A DNA stretch of 64,000 nucleotides from Arthrobacter sp. fls2-241-R2A-200 (GCF_030209745.1 NZ_JARVRJ010000004.1:186001-250000); one strand, 5' to 3'. Positions 16,166 through 25,082 are shown, counted from the stretch's first letter. The notes: a model not told the origin generated them from the letters alone. Numbers and translations: made by a program.

Positions 16166-17689
16166 ATGGCAACTAATAATGTTCAATTTGAGCCGGTGGA
16201 TGCCGGACCCAACGGACTCCTGACCCCCGACAAGTTACTCGGCCGCGGGCTAGGTGTCGGATCAATCGTGTTCATGGTTGTGGCTGGTGCCGCACCGATG
16301 ACAGCTGTCGTGGCCGGCTGGCCTGTGGTGGTATCTGCCTCGGAAAGCACGGGCGGTCCACTGTTCTTCCTCATCGCCACGGCGATCCTGTTTCTGTTCG
16401 CGATTGGCTTCACGCGTATGACGCCGTTCGTGAAAAATGCGGGGGCCTTTTACTCCTACATACAGACTGGCCTCGGCCGGGGCATGGGGCTAGGGGCTTC
16501 CACCTTTGCACTGGGTACTTACCTGCTCCTGTTTCTTGCGCTGTGTTCATACTTGGGATCAGCGGCCCAGACCACTGTTCACGATCTGGGCGGCCCGGAT
16601 CTGCCTTGGTGGCTGTGCAGTCTGGTGCTGATGGCGATCTGCGGTGCTCTTGCGTACCGGGACGTCGAGCTCTCCGCCAAGGTGCTGGGTGTGGTCCTGG
16701 TCATTGAAACGGTCGTTCTGTTGGCAGTAAACATCGGGGTGGTTGTCCACGGCGGTGCGGAAGGTTTGAGCGGTGACTCACTGTCCCCCGCCCGTCTGGG
16801 TGAAGGTGTCCCGCCGCTGGGCGTCATGTTTGCCTTCTTCTCATTCATTGGTTTTGAGGCCACCGCTGTTTTCCGCAACGAAGCGCGTGACCCCGACCGC
16901 ACAATACCGCGCGCAACGTACATCGCCGTCCTCGCTGTCGGCATCTTCTACACGTTCACCGCATGGGCCATGCAGGCCGGTATCGGTGACAGCAACATCG
17001 TTGAAGTGGCTACGAATGATCCCACCAGCATCGTGGTCGGTTTGGCCGCGAAGTACGTCTCCCCTGTCCTGGCAACTCTCCTTCAAGTCTTCCTGATCAG
17101 CAGCCTCTTCGCCTGCATTCTCACGTTCCAGAACGTGCTGACGCGCTACCTGTTCACCCTCGGAACGCAGGGCGTGCTCCCCTCCGGGCTTGGCACGGTC
17201 CATCCCCGACACCGAGCTCCTTCCAGGGCCTCGTTGACTGTGTCGGTCGTGGCAATTGCCCTGCTTGGGGTCGAGGCGCTCCTCGGGCTAGACCCGGTGA
17301 CGCAGGCGTACACCTGGTTTTCGGGATCAGCAACACTCGGCGTGGTGGTTCTGATGGCCCTCACGTCATTCTCGGTGCTCGTGTTCTTCCGGAGAAAGGC
17401 AACAGGAAAGCTGTGGGCCACGCTGTTTGCTCCCGCTCTTGCTGTGATCGGTCTCGGCGCGATTGTCTTCCTGGTCGTGCAGAACTTTGGGCTTCTTGTC
17501 GGCGGTGACCTGGCTGCAGGCATCCTGCTAACGGTCATGGGAGCCCTGTTTGTCGGCGGTTTGGTGACCGCACTGGTGATGCGCTCAAAACGGCCCGAAG
17601 CATACGCCGCGCTTCTGCCCCCGGTATCAAGCCAGGAGCACGAACCGGCCAAAAGCGAGAACTGCGCTACGGCGGAAAACAAGAGCTAA
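16166..17689 (+). CDS. APC-family amino acid/amine permease
   Basis: A 507-residue integral membrane protein of the amino acid-polyamine-organocation superfamily with about 12 predicted membrane segments. The N-terminal GVGSIVFMVVAGAAPMTA and the TM6 region FAFFSFIGFEATAVFRNEARDP, with the helix break used for substrate binding, are typical of the family. The ATG has a strong ribosome site (GGGAGGGA). It is transcribed away from the aldehyde dehydrogenase gene across the shared operator region and is followed by a long hairpin. It is the likely importer for the amine or amino acid degraded by the cluster. Confidence 0.88.
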   Translation: MATNNVQFEPVDAGPNGLLTPDKLLGRGLGVGSIVFMVVAGAAPMTAVVAGWPVVVSASESTGGPLFFLIATAILFLFAIGFTRMTPFVKNAGAFYSYIQTGLGRGMGLGASTFALGTYLLLFLALCSYLGSAAQTTVHDLGGPDLPWWLCSLVLMAICGALAYRDVELSAKVLGVVLVIETVVLLAVNIGVVVHGGAEGLSGDSLSPARLGEGVPPLGVMFAFFSFIGFEATAVFRNEARDPDRTIPRATYIAVLAVGIFYTFTAWAMQAGIGDSNIVEVATNDPTSIVVGLAAKYVSPVLATLLQVFLISSLFACILTFQNVLTRYLFTLGTQGVLPSGLGTVHPRHRAPSRASLTVSVVAIALLGVEALLGLDPVTQAYTWFSGSATLGVVVLMALTSFSVLVFFRRKATGKLWATLFAPALAVIGLGAIVFLVVQNFGLLVGGDLAAGILLTVMGALFVGGLVTALVMRSKRPEAYAALLPPVSSQEHEPAKSENCATAENKS

Positions 17690-17722
17690 CCCCCCGGGAT
17701 TCCGGACTCGTGCCGGGCCCGA

Positions 17723-17768
17723 GGCACTGCTGTGGTGACCTCCAGAACGACGTCACCACAGCAGTGCC
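17723..17768 (+). terminator. Long hairpin after the permease gene
   Basis: A perfect inverted repeat with 17-bp arms (GGCACTGCTGTGGTGAC at 17723-17739, complement at 17752-17768) and a 12-base loop starts 33 bases after the permease stop. No T tract follows. It is the strongest stem in the block and most likely ends the permease transcript. Confidence 0.65.
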
Positions 17769-17949
17769 GAACCCGTTGATCTCTGATCACCCCACTTCTG
17801 GTCATACCTGACGGGGTCAACTCGATGGCCCGGCCTGCATCTTCTGAGGCCTGTGCAACACCGCCGGACCTCCACTGAGGCAAGCGACCATCTATCAGCC
17901 CTGGTACAAACGCCTCAGAAGGCTCGCCAGGACAGTAAAGGAGTATTCC

Positions 17950-19338
17950 ATTTCTGAGAGCGCTCTGTTGAAGCAGACCATTGATAAGACATACCCGGTG
18001 GTCACCCATGGCCGGGGGGTCTACTTGTATGACTCAGCCGGTCTGCAGTACCTGGACGGGTGCAGCGGGGCCATGACTGCAAACATCGGCCATGGCGTAG
18101 AAGAAGTTGCAGAGGCGATGAAGGCGCAGTCATGCCGGGTGGCCTTTACTTACCGAACCCAGTTCACGAATGTGCCCGCCGAGGCCTTGGCAAGGCGGCT
18201 CACCGATCTGGCACCGGGAGACCTTGACTGGGCATTCTTCGTCAACAGCGGATCAGAGGCGTCCGAGTTCGCCATCCGGACAGCAGTCAGCTACTGGCGC
18301 GAAAGGGGGCTCCCGGGCAAAGTCAAAGTTCTCGGCCGGAACATCAGCTATCACGGCATGACCATGGGAGCCCTGTCAATGTCGGGACATGCAGCACGCC
18401 GCCCCGACTACGGGCCGTTGTTGCATGCGTTCTCCTTCGCCCCGCCGGCCTACGCGTATCGCTTCGCGCAGCCGGGCGAGAACGAAGAAGCATACGCGCT
18501 GCGGGCTGCGCAAGCCTTCGAAGATGCCATTCGGAACGAGGACCCTGGCACGGTCGCAGCAGTGATCGTGGAACCGATCGTTGGAGCCGCCGGCGGGGTC
18601 CTGACGCCTCCGGCTAGCTACCTCTCCCGGTTGCGCGAAATCTGTGACCGGTTGAATGTGCTGCTGATCATTGATGAGGTCATCACGGGCGTCGGGCGGA
18701 CGGGAGATTGGTTTGCGAGTTCCTACGAGAACGTCGTCCCGGACCTTCTTCTCATCGGTAAAGGATTAAGTGCCGGTTATTCCCCTGTTGCCGGCGTCCT
18801 GCTCCGAGGCCATGTTGTCGAGGCGCTCAGGGAAGGCAGCGGTGTCGCTCCGTTCGGGCACACCTTTTCGGGGAATCCCCTGGGGGCAGCCACCTGCCTG
18901 GCGGTCCTGGACTTCATGGAACGCCGGAACGTCCTTGCAAACGTCCGGCAGCGGGGGAAGCAGCTCAAAGAAGGACTGCTCTCCCTGGCAGCCAGGTACC
19001 ACTGCATGGCCGATGTCCGTGGCCGGGGCCTGCTGTGGGGCTTCGAGTTCGTTACGGACCAGGAAAGCAAGCAGGCGCCCGATCCTGCGCTCGGAGCGGC
19101 CAACACCTTCGTGCAGGAATGCCTCGCCCAGGGGCTTATTGTCTATCCGGCAGGCATTGCTCCGCTGAACAACGCGGTGATCCTGTCCCCGCCCTTGGTG
19201 ATCAGCGAAGAGGAGACCCGGGTACTGCTGGCGAAGCTGGAGGAAGCCCTTCGCGCCATGGAACACCATGTTGAGCGGTGGGCCGCTGTGGATGACAGCC
19301 GGAGCGGATCCCGAGTTGGAAGCGGAAGCTGTCTTTAA
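17950..19338 (+). CDS. Class III (omega-amino acid) aminotransferase
   Basis: A PLP-dependent class III aminotransferase of the GABA / omega-amino acid transaminase type. The PLP region IIDEVITGVGRTG and the Schiff-base lysine in LIGKGLSAGYSP are present, as are SGSEASE and the Gly-rich phosphate site. A strong ribosome site AAAGGAG at 17937-17943 is followed six bases later by ATT (17950), giving ISESALLKQTIDKTYPV, which fits the family N-terminus. The first conventional start, TTG at 17968, lies 24 bases from that site. The start is therefore probably ATT or a mutated ATG. In this pathway it would convert the released omega-amino acid (such as GABA or 5-aminovalerate) to a semialdehyde. Confidence 0.85.
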   Translation: MSESALLKQTIDKTYPVVTHGRGVYLYDSAGLQYLDGCSGAMTANIGHGVEEVAEAMKAQSCRVAFTYRTQFTNVPAEALARRLTDLAPGDLDWAFFVNSGSEASEFAIRTAVSYWRERGLPGKVKVLGRNISYHGMTMGALSMSGHAARRPDYGPLLHAFSFAPPAYAYRFAQPGENEEAYALRAAQAFEDAIRNEDPGTVAAVIVEPIVGAAGGVLTPPASYLSRLREICDRLNVLLIIDEVITGVGRTGDWFASSYENVVPDLLLIGKGLSAGYSPVAGVLLRGHVVEALREGSGVAPFGHTFSGNPLGAATCLAVLDFMERRNVLANVRQRGKQLKEGLLSLAARYHCMADVRGRGLLWGFEFVTDQESKQAPDPALGAANTFVQECLAQGLIVYPAGIAPLNNAVILSPPLVISEEETRVLLAKLEEALRAMEHHVERWAAVDDSRSGSRVGSGSCL

Positions 19339-19366
19339 TCCCTGTCATTCCACCATGTGCCGACGC

Positions 19367-19381
19367 TGGTCACCTTGCACA
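19367..19381. promoter_or_regulatory. Degenerate operator copy upstream of the alcohol dehydrogenase gene
   Basis: The plus strand reads TGGTCACCTTGCACA; the minus strand reads TGTGCA, AGG, TGACCA. One half is perfect and the other matches TGCACA at four of six positions. It lies about 107 bp before the GTG start. Confidence 0.35.
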
Positions 19382-19487
19382 TAGTGGCCGTAAAGGCTGT
19401 TCCCTCCACACACTTTTGAAACTCTGCCAGGGCCGAAGATGGTCGAAGCGATCCATCTGCAAATGCCTAAACCCTCAAGGAAGCCAA

Positions 19488-20603
19488 GTGCCTACACCCA
19501 TTCTTGCCGCCGTACTGGAAAAGCCCGGAACACCTCTCCAGATCCGCGAGCTGCTGCTGGATGATCCGGAGGACCATGAGGTCCTCATCCGGACGGAGCG
19601 AGTTGGCCTTTGCCACAGCGATCTGCACTACCTGAAGGGGGCCCTGGATATCTCCCTGCCGGCGGTCCTCGGACATGAAGTCGTAGGCATTGTCGAGCGC
19701 GTCGGCTCCGGCGTCACAAGAATTAAGACTGGAGACCGCGTCGTAACAACCGTAACCCCGTCCTGTGGCGCTTGCCGCAACTGCATCAGCGGGCGCCCGA
19801 CCCAGTGCGAACGGGTCGACTCGATGCGTGAGCGGCAGCGGCCCAGACTCATCTCACATGATGGATCAAGCGTCGAGTCGCTCGGCGGTATCGGCGCATT
19901 TGCGGAGGCCTTCCTGGTGAAAGAGGCATCCGTTGCAGTGGTCGGCTCTGACCTGCCTCCCCAGGTGGCATGTCTTCTCGGTTGCTGCATCAGTACAGGA
20001 GTCGGCGCGGTCATTCACGGCGCAAAAGTAGGGCCAGAGGATACTGTCGCCGTAATCGGCTGCGGCGGCGTCGGAATAGCCGCCATCCAGGGTGCAAGGC
20101 TGGCTGGGGCTCGACGGATCATTGCCATTGACGCCGTGCCCGCGAAGCTGGAGCTCGCCCGCAACTTCGGTGCCACGGACACAGTTCTCTCATCACCTGA
20201 CCCGACAGAAACACTCATCCAGGTCCGGTCACTTCTTCCCCAGGGTGTTAGCCATGCAATCGAGGCGGTCGGCCGCAGTGAGACAGCGGAACTCGCCTTT
20301 TCGCTCCTGAGCCCGAACGGAACCGCCAGCATACTCGGTCTCATGCCCACCGGGTCCGAACTGCGTATCCCCGCAGATGCACTCATCTACGGCGACCGAC
20401 ACCTCCAAGGCGCGTACATGGGTGCGAACAGGTTCCTCAGCGATGTCGACATGTTCACCGACCACTACCTGAACAATCGGCTGGATCTCGATGGAATGGT
20501 TACCAAAGAGCTGCCCTTCGACCGCATCAACGAGGGATTCGAAGCGATGGCGGATGCGTCGACGATCCGCGTCGTGCTGAACATGACCAACAGGCAATCG
20601 TGA
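19488..20603 (+). CDS. Zinc-dependent alcohol dehydrogenase (MDR family)
   Basis: A 371-residue medium-chain dehydrogenase. Catalytic zinc ligands are in GLCHSD, GHEVVG and the GCCIST cysteine. The structural zinc site is CGACRNC followed by the fourth cysteine in TQCERV. The cofactor motif is VIGCGGVGIAA, with an aspartate (AIDAVP) that favours NAD. GTG at 19488 was chosen because AAGGAAG lies just upstream; the earlier in-frame ATG at 19416 has no ribosome site. It resembles the class III / NDMA-dependent alcohol dehydrogenase group of actinobacteria. It could oxidise or reduce an alcohol-aldehyde pair arising from the amine substrate. A degenerate operator lies upstream. Confidence 0.87.
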   Translation: MPTPILAAVLEKPGTPLQIRELLLDDPEDHEVLIRTERVGLCHSDLHYLKGALDISLPAVLGHEVVGIVERVGSGVTRIKTGDRVVTTVTPSCGACRNCISGRPTQCERVDSMRERQRPRLISHDGSSVESLGGIGAFAEAFLVKEASVAVVGSDLPPQVACLLGCCISTGVGAVIHGAKVGPEDTVAVIGCGGVGIAAIQGARLAGARRIIAIDAVPAKLELARNFGATDTVLSSPDPTETLIQVRSLLPQGVSHAIEAVGRSETAELAFSLLSPNGTASILGLMPTGSELRIPADALIYGDRHLQGAYMGANRFLSDVDMFTDHYLNNRLDLDGMVTKELPFDRINEGFEAMADASTIRVVLNMTNRQS

Positions 20604-20806
20604 TCCAGATAACTGCGTAGATCGTTGCGGCGTCGGCCTGGTTACCGGTGATCGCGATCTTGCTTTGCGCCACAGCCGGGCCGGAACGAACGTTAGGCCG
20701 CTGCACAGCCTTCCGAACATGAACAGCAAACATCGGGGGCCAGCCCCTGCCGTCACTGGTTATGGACGACAAAACCCACAAACGAAACCAGAGGAGCAAC
20801 CCTTAA

Positions 20807-22297
20807 ATGACTGAAGGACTAGCCCAACTGACTGATATTGCCCCCGACCTCGTCGAGCAACGCTCCTTTGTCAATGGCACATGGCTGCAGCTCGAGGAAA
20901 ACGGCCGCTACCTTACCAACCCAAATACTGGCGAACCCCGGCAGCCGATGCGCAAGACCGCAAAGGATGATGTCGAGCGGGCACTCGCGGCAGCAGCGAC
21001 CCTTCACAGGTCCGGGAAACTTGAAGACATCAAACTCCCGGACCGCCTTGAGCTCTTGACGAAGGTAGCCGCGTCCCTCGATGCGAAGAGCGAAGAAGTC
21101 GCCCTCCAGGACAGCATCAACACCGGGGTTCCTATCCGCACCACCCGCCTGATTGCCGGTGCACTGGGTGACAGAGTCCGCGGAACTATTGCTGAAGCGG
21201 AACAGCTTGGTGAATCGGAGACCCTTGACCATGCCAGGTCTGTGGTCATCCTGCGCAAGCCCCTCGGCCCAGCCCTCATCGTCGGCCCCTGGAATGCCCC
21301 AACGTTCACCGTGGTCGGCAAGGTGGCGGCAGCCATGGCGGCCGGTTGCCCCGTCATCCTCAAACCCTCCGAGAACGCCCCCAGCGGTTGCCAGCTCTTC
21401 GCTGAGGCGATCGTGTCTGCCATGACCGAACTGGGATACCCGGGCGCCGCGTTTCAGCTGATTCATGGGAATTCGGAGACAGGAGCACTGCTGACATCGG
21501 ACCCCAGGATCGAGGCTCTTTCATTTACGGGTGGCGATTCCGCAGGCCGGACGGTTGCGCAGGCTGCCGCGTCCAACCTGGCGGTCATGCAGATGGAGCT
21601 CGGATCCAACAATCCCGTGATCATTCTGAATGACGCCGACGTCAGCTCGGCGGCGCGGTCCATTGTGCAGGGCATGACGCGTCTCAACGGCCAGTGGTGT
21701 GAGGCGCCAGGCAAAGTACTGGTTGACGAGTCGATTCACGACCGTTTCGTTGAAGCTATGAAGTTTGAACTCAGTAAGCTTCGGGTCGGAAACGCCTTGG
21801 ATGAGTCGACGCAAGTGGGTCCCCTGGCATTCCAGCGGCAGCGTGATGGCTTGAAAGCCTCAGTGAATCGGCTCCTCGAGCTGGGGGGAAAGCTCGTCAC
21901 TGGCGGCGAGCTGCCGGGTCTTGACGGCTGGTTCATGGCACCGGGGATGATCGTCGGATGTGCCGCCGAGGCCGCCACGGAAGAGCTTTTCGGGCCGCTG
22001 GTAACGGTACATCCGGTGCATTCGGTCGAGGAGGCACTTGCCCATGCGAACGGCCCCGCAACCGGCCTGGATGCCTACGTATTCGGTGCCAATGAAGCAA
22101 GGGCCATCGAAGTGGGATCCCGTATTCGTGCCGGTGAAGTCCGCATCAACGGCACATTCATGAGCGACCTCGCCGGCAGTTCACGCCAGAGCTTTTGGGG
22201 CACCAGCGGTATCGGTGGCCACGGTCCGCAGTATGGCGTCCGCTTCTTCACCGGCGACCGCGTGGTTGGCGTGGACAGGACGGATTCCCCGCTCTAG
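20807..22297 (+). CDS. Aldehyde dehydrogenase (second)
   Basis: A 496-residue aldehyde dehydrogenase distinct from the one at 14.4 kb. It has GPWNAPTF, the cofactor loop FTGGDSAG, the general base glutamate in MELGSNNP, and the catalytic cysteine in NGQWCEAPGKV. GAGGAG precedes the ATG. Its loop around the cysteine and its C-terminal GTSGIGGHGPQYG differ from common betaine or succinate semialdehyde enzymes. It follows the alcohol dehydrogenase by about 200 bp; that gap holds one TGCACA half-site (20702) and no gene. A role in oxidising a semialdehyde product of the aminotransferase is plausible. Confidence 0.87.
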   Translation: MTEGLAQLTDIAPDLVEQRSFVNGTWLQLEENGRYLTNPNTGEPRQPMRKTAKDDVERALAAAATLHRSGKLEDIKLPDRLELLTKVAASLDAKSEEVALQDSINTGVPIRTTRLIAGALGDRVRGTIAEAEQLGESETLDHARSVVILRKPLGPALIVGPWNAPTFTVVGKVAAAMAAGCPVILKPSENAPSGCQLFAEAIVSAMTELGYPGAAFQLIHGNSETGALLTSDPRIEALSFTGGDSAGRTVAQAAASNLAVMQMELGSNNPVIILNDADVSSAARSIVQGMTRLNGQWCEAPGKVLVDESIHDRFVEAMKFELSKLRVGNALDESTQVGPLAFQRQRDGLKASVNRLLELGGKLVTGGELPGLDGWFMAPGMIVGCAAEAATEELFGPLVTVHPVHSVEEALAHANGPATGLDAYVFGANEARAIEVGSRIRAGEVRINGTFMSDLAGSSRQSFWGTSGIGGHGPQYGVRFFTGDRVVGVDRTDSPL

Positions 22298-22328
22298 GCG
22301 CCATATCCGACCCCAACAAGCGTAGGCC

Positions 22329-22345
22329 AGGCCCCGTGGGGGCCT
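22329..22345 (+). terminator. Short hairpin after the second aldehyde dehydrogenase gene
   Basis: AGGCCCC and GGGGCCT form 7-bp GC-rich arms around GTG, 31 bases after the stop codon. No T tract follows. It is a modest candidate terminator. Confidence 0.4.
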
Positions 22346-22451
22346 GCGACAAACAGTCCGGGAACGTGACGCGTGGCTAAGACGGGGGTCCGCGTCCTCT
22401 CGGGAAAGCAGCAGGCCAGAGCCTGGCAACATGAGACGAGAAAGTCCTTCA

Positions 22452-23723
22452 ATGACAGATACTTCAACGACAGATACGGTGCGGTTTTCACCGCTGAGTT
22501 TCCTTGAGGACGCCACAGCGGCGATCCCGGCCTATGGAAGCGACCTGGTCGATTTCCGTAGGGAAATGCACGCCGATCCTGAAGTCGGCCTGTATCTGCC
22601 CCGCACCCAGGCCCGGGTCCTTGAGGCACTCAAGGGACTCGACCTCGAAATAAGCCTGGGAAAAGCAGCCTCGTCCGTGGTTGCGGTACTACGCGGCGGG
22701 GCCACCCAGGCCCCCGTCGGGAGCCGTCCCACTGTACTGCTCAGAGGTGACATGGATGCCCTTCCTGTGGCAGAAAAGACGGGAATACCCTTTGCCTCGA
22801 CTAATGGAGCGATGCATGCCTGCGGTCATGACCTGCATACAGCGGGCCTGATTGGTGCCGCCCGGTTGCTTTCGTCCGTACGTGACAGCCTGACCGGTGA
22901 CGTCATCTTCATGTTCCAACCGGGGGAGGAAGGACATGAGGGGGCCCGCATCATGCTGGAGGAAGGCGTTCTTAACGCAGCCGGCAGGCGACCGGATGCT
23001 GCCTACGCCTTGCATGTCGTTTCGGACATCCCGTCAGGCGTGTTCACGACCCGTGCCGGCTCCTACATGGCTGCCTTCGGAGATCTGTCCGTCAAGGTTA
23101 TCGGGCGTGGCGGGCACGGTTCACGCCCCTTCCAAGCTCTGGATCCCATACAGGTAGCTGCTGAAATGCTTGGCGCGCTCCAAACGTACATCACCCGGCG
23201 ATTCAACGTTTTTGATCCCGTGGTACTGTCCGTGGGCCAATTCCATGGCGGTTCCGCCTCTAATGTCATACCTGATTCGGCGGAATTCAGGGCCAGCGTC
23301 AGGTCTTTCAGCCCCGGTGTCGAAGCGCGGCTCGCACAGGAGTTGCCGGATCTCATCCGGCAACTGGCGACTGCTCATCAACTGACAGCCGAGGCAACGT
23401 TCACTCCGGTTATGCCGGCCACCGTCAATCACGAAAGTGACGCCGAACTCTGGGGCAGGACCGCACGGACGTTCTTCGGAGAGCACCGGTTCGTGCCCAG
23501 CCCGTCCCCCAGGACCGGCTCTGACGATTTCTCCCGTGTCCTCGTGGAGGTCCCAGGAGCGTACGGGCACCTCGGAGCTGGGTCTCCAGATATCGACCCC
23601 ATGGAGTGGGCCCCCATGCACTCGCCCAGGGCAGTGTTTGACGACAGTGTCCTCGTCGACCAGACACAATTTATGGCGGGCGTGGCGCTTGGAAAGCTCC
23701 AGGAGTTGGAGGTCCTGGGGTAG
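22452..23723 (+). CDS. M20-family amidohydrolase (hippurate / indoleacetyl-amino acid hydrolase type)
   Basis: A 423-residue metal-dependent amidohydrolase. The first metal motif is MHACGHDLH, the catalytic glutamates are in PGEEGHEGA, and the dimerisation domain shows GRGGHGSRPF. The late histidine is in APMHSPRAVF. Such enzymes cleave N-acyl amino acids. The ATG at 22452 was preferred over 22431 because a GAGAAAG purine stretch lies before it. As last gene of the rightward group it may release an amine or amino acid from an N-acyl form; it could also act independently. Confidence 0.85.
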   Translation: MTDTSTTDTVRFSPLSFLEDATAAIPAYGSDLVDFRREMHADPEVGLYLPRTQARVLEALKGLDLEISLGKAASSVVAVLRGGATQAPVGSRPTVLLRGDMDALPVAEKTGIPFASTNGAMHACGHDLHTAGLIGAARLLSSVRDSLTGDVIFMFQPGEEGHEGARIMLEEGVLNAAGRRPDAAYALHVVSDIPSGVFTTRAGSYMAAFGDLSVKVIGRGGHGSRPFQALDPIQVAAEMLGALQTYITRRFNVFDPVVLSVGQFHGGSASNVIPDSAEFRASVRSFSPGVEARLAQELPDLIRQLATAHQLTAEATFTPVMPATVNHESDAELWGRTARTFFGEHRFVPSPSPRTGSDDFSRVLVEVPGAYGHLGAGSPDIDPMEWAPMHSPRAVFDDSVLVDQTQFMAGVALGKLQELEVLG

Positions 23724-24386
23724 CCCCGGGCGCAGCTCGGAGGGCTTCCGGAGCGGCCCACGCCTCACTTGAGGCAGCGGACCTAGCAGGACCGGTCTCG
23801 AAGCCCCGAATGGATGGCAGTTCAACCACTATCAGATTGGTACACCCAACGTGACGTCAGCGCCCCATCCGGGTCCTGTCACAATAGAGTCCTCTTCTTT
23901 CCTTCCTGACAAGGACACGAGTGGGTCCTGGAATGCAATCTGACACATGGGGGCGAAGACGTTCTCCCCTTTGGAGCGCACAGCCCACCCATGGACCACT
24001 TCCGCCTTACCCCTGGCACCCGTGGCGCAAGCTGCTAACTCATGCCTACCATCCTTCTTACCGTTGGCCCGGTCGTCCTGGCGGGGTCGATGCAGGCGTG
24101 CGAAAGAATGTGCCGAGGCCCAGGGCTGATGGAGTTCAGTACCATCTGAAGACCAGACACTGTTAGCAATAGGGGTGGGTCCGAGAACGTTGCCTCATAT
24201 GACCAATGAACCCCTCCGTGACTGATCAGGACCCATCTCACTAGATCTGACCGTCTTGCCGGAGACCGCCGCCCAGGCGAGGGCAGCAGCTCGGCCGGGC
24301 TCGTGCAGGCGCTGCATCCGCGATGAAAGTCACGAGCACGTTTTGACTGCAATTCAGCCACCGCTCGCGCCTTCACGCATGCATGG
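23724..24386. other. 663-bp gene-free junction region
   Basis: No frame here has a ribosome site or recognisable product. I see no tRNA, no long repeat and no insertion-sequence end. A weak imperfect stem lies near 23949-23970 (GGGGCGAA / TTCTCCCC), and TGGGTCC / GGACCCA form distant 7-bp arms at 24176 and 24229. The stretch separates the catabolic genes from the broken comM and probably contains the recombination junction. Confidence 0.5.
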
Positions 24387-25082
24387 TTAAGGACATAGAC
24401 CCGGTGGGCCCGTCAGCAACATGTGGTGGCCGCCGGCAGCAGCGACTTCCAAAGCGCGGCGTGCTTCCGACTGCCCTGAGACATCGCACAGATCCGGAAC
24501 CTGGACGCCGTCAGTGCCGTGTTCGTCCGCCGGCTCCGTGTCCAAGGGATCGTAATCGAGGGCGAGGTCCTTGGGATCGGCCCCGTAGTCGAAAGCGAGC
24601 CTGGCCAACGTCTTGTATCCGCGCACATTCGCCCCCGGAACCAAGGATGCCTCAGCAACATTCGCTTCAGCGACCACGACGTCCGGGAACCCGGCCTGAA
24701 CAGCGGCCATGACCGCTGGAAGCAGCCCACGAACAGGCCGGAGCCTCCCATCAAGTCCCAGCTCCGCGATAAACACGGTACCGTCCACCGAACGGATGTC
24801 ATCGGCGGCGCGGAGGACAGCCATGGTGATAGCCAAGTCGAAACCAGAGCCCCGTTTAGGCAAGGACGCCGGGATGAGATTCGCCGTGATCTTCCGCCGA
24901 CTCAAGGGGATACCGGAATTCTGCGCAGCAGAGCGGATTCTCTCCTTGGCCTCATTCAGGGCCGCGTCAGGCAGTCCAAGGATCACGAAGTTCGGCAGGG
25001 TTTGGCCGATATCCGCTTCGACTTCCACCATGTGTCCGTTCAGCCCAACCAGCGCCACACAATAGCTGCGTCCCACGCCCAT
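24387..25082 (-). pseudogene. comM: comM (YifB family), truncated inside Walker A
   Basis: The N-terminal Lon-protease-like domain of the Mg-chelatase-type ATPase ComM/YifB (VALVGLNGHMVEVEADI, LPNFVILGLPDAALNEAKERIRSA). The family is about 500 residues long and here only 231 remain. The frame reads HMLLTGPPG, where Walker A should continue with xGKT, and then diverges into LCP and a stop. The AAA+ domain is therefore lost and the product cannot bind ATP normally. It begins directly after the yraN stop, the usual order in actinobacteria, but dprA, which normally follows, is absent. This marks a rearrangement or insertion breakpoint near 24.41 kb. Confidence 0.88.

Noticed and set aside
23921..24166. 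A short frame in the gap before comM
   Set aside because: Composition is unlike coding DNA (rich in Pro, Trp and His), with no ribosome site.
24176..24235. Inverted TGGGTCC / GGACCCA pair as an attachment site
   Set aside because: Arms are only seven bases and far apart; they can occur by chance, and no integrase gene is near.
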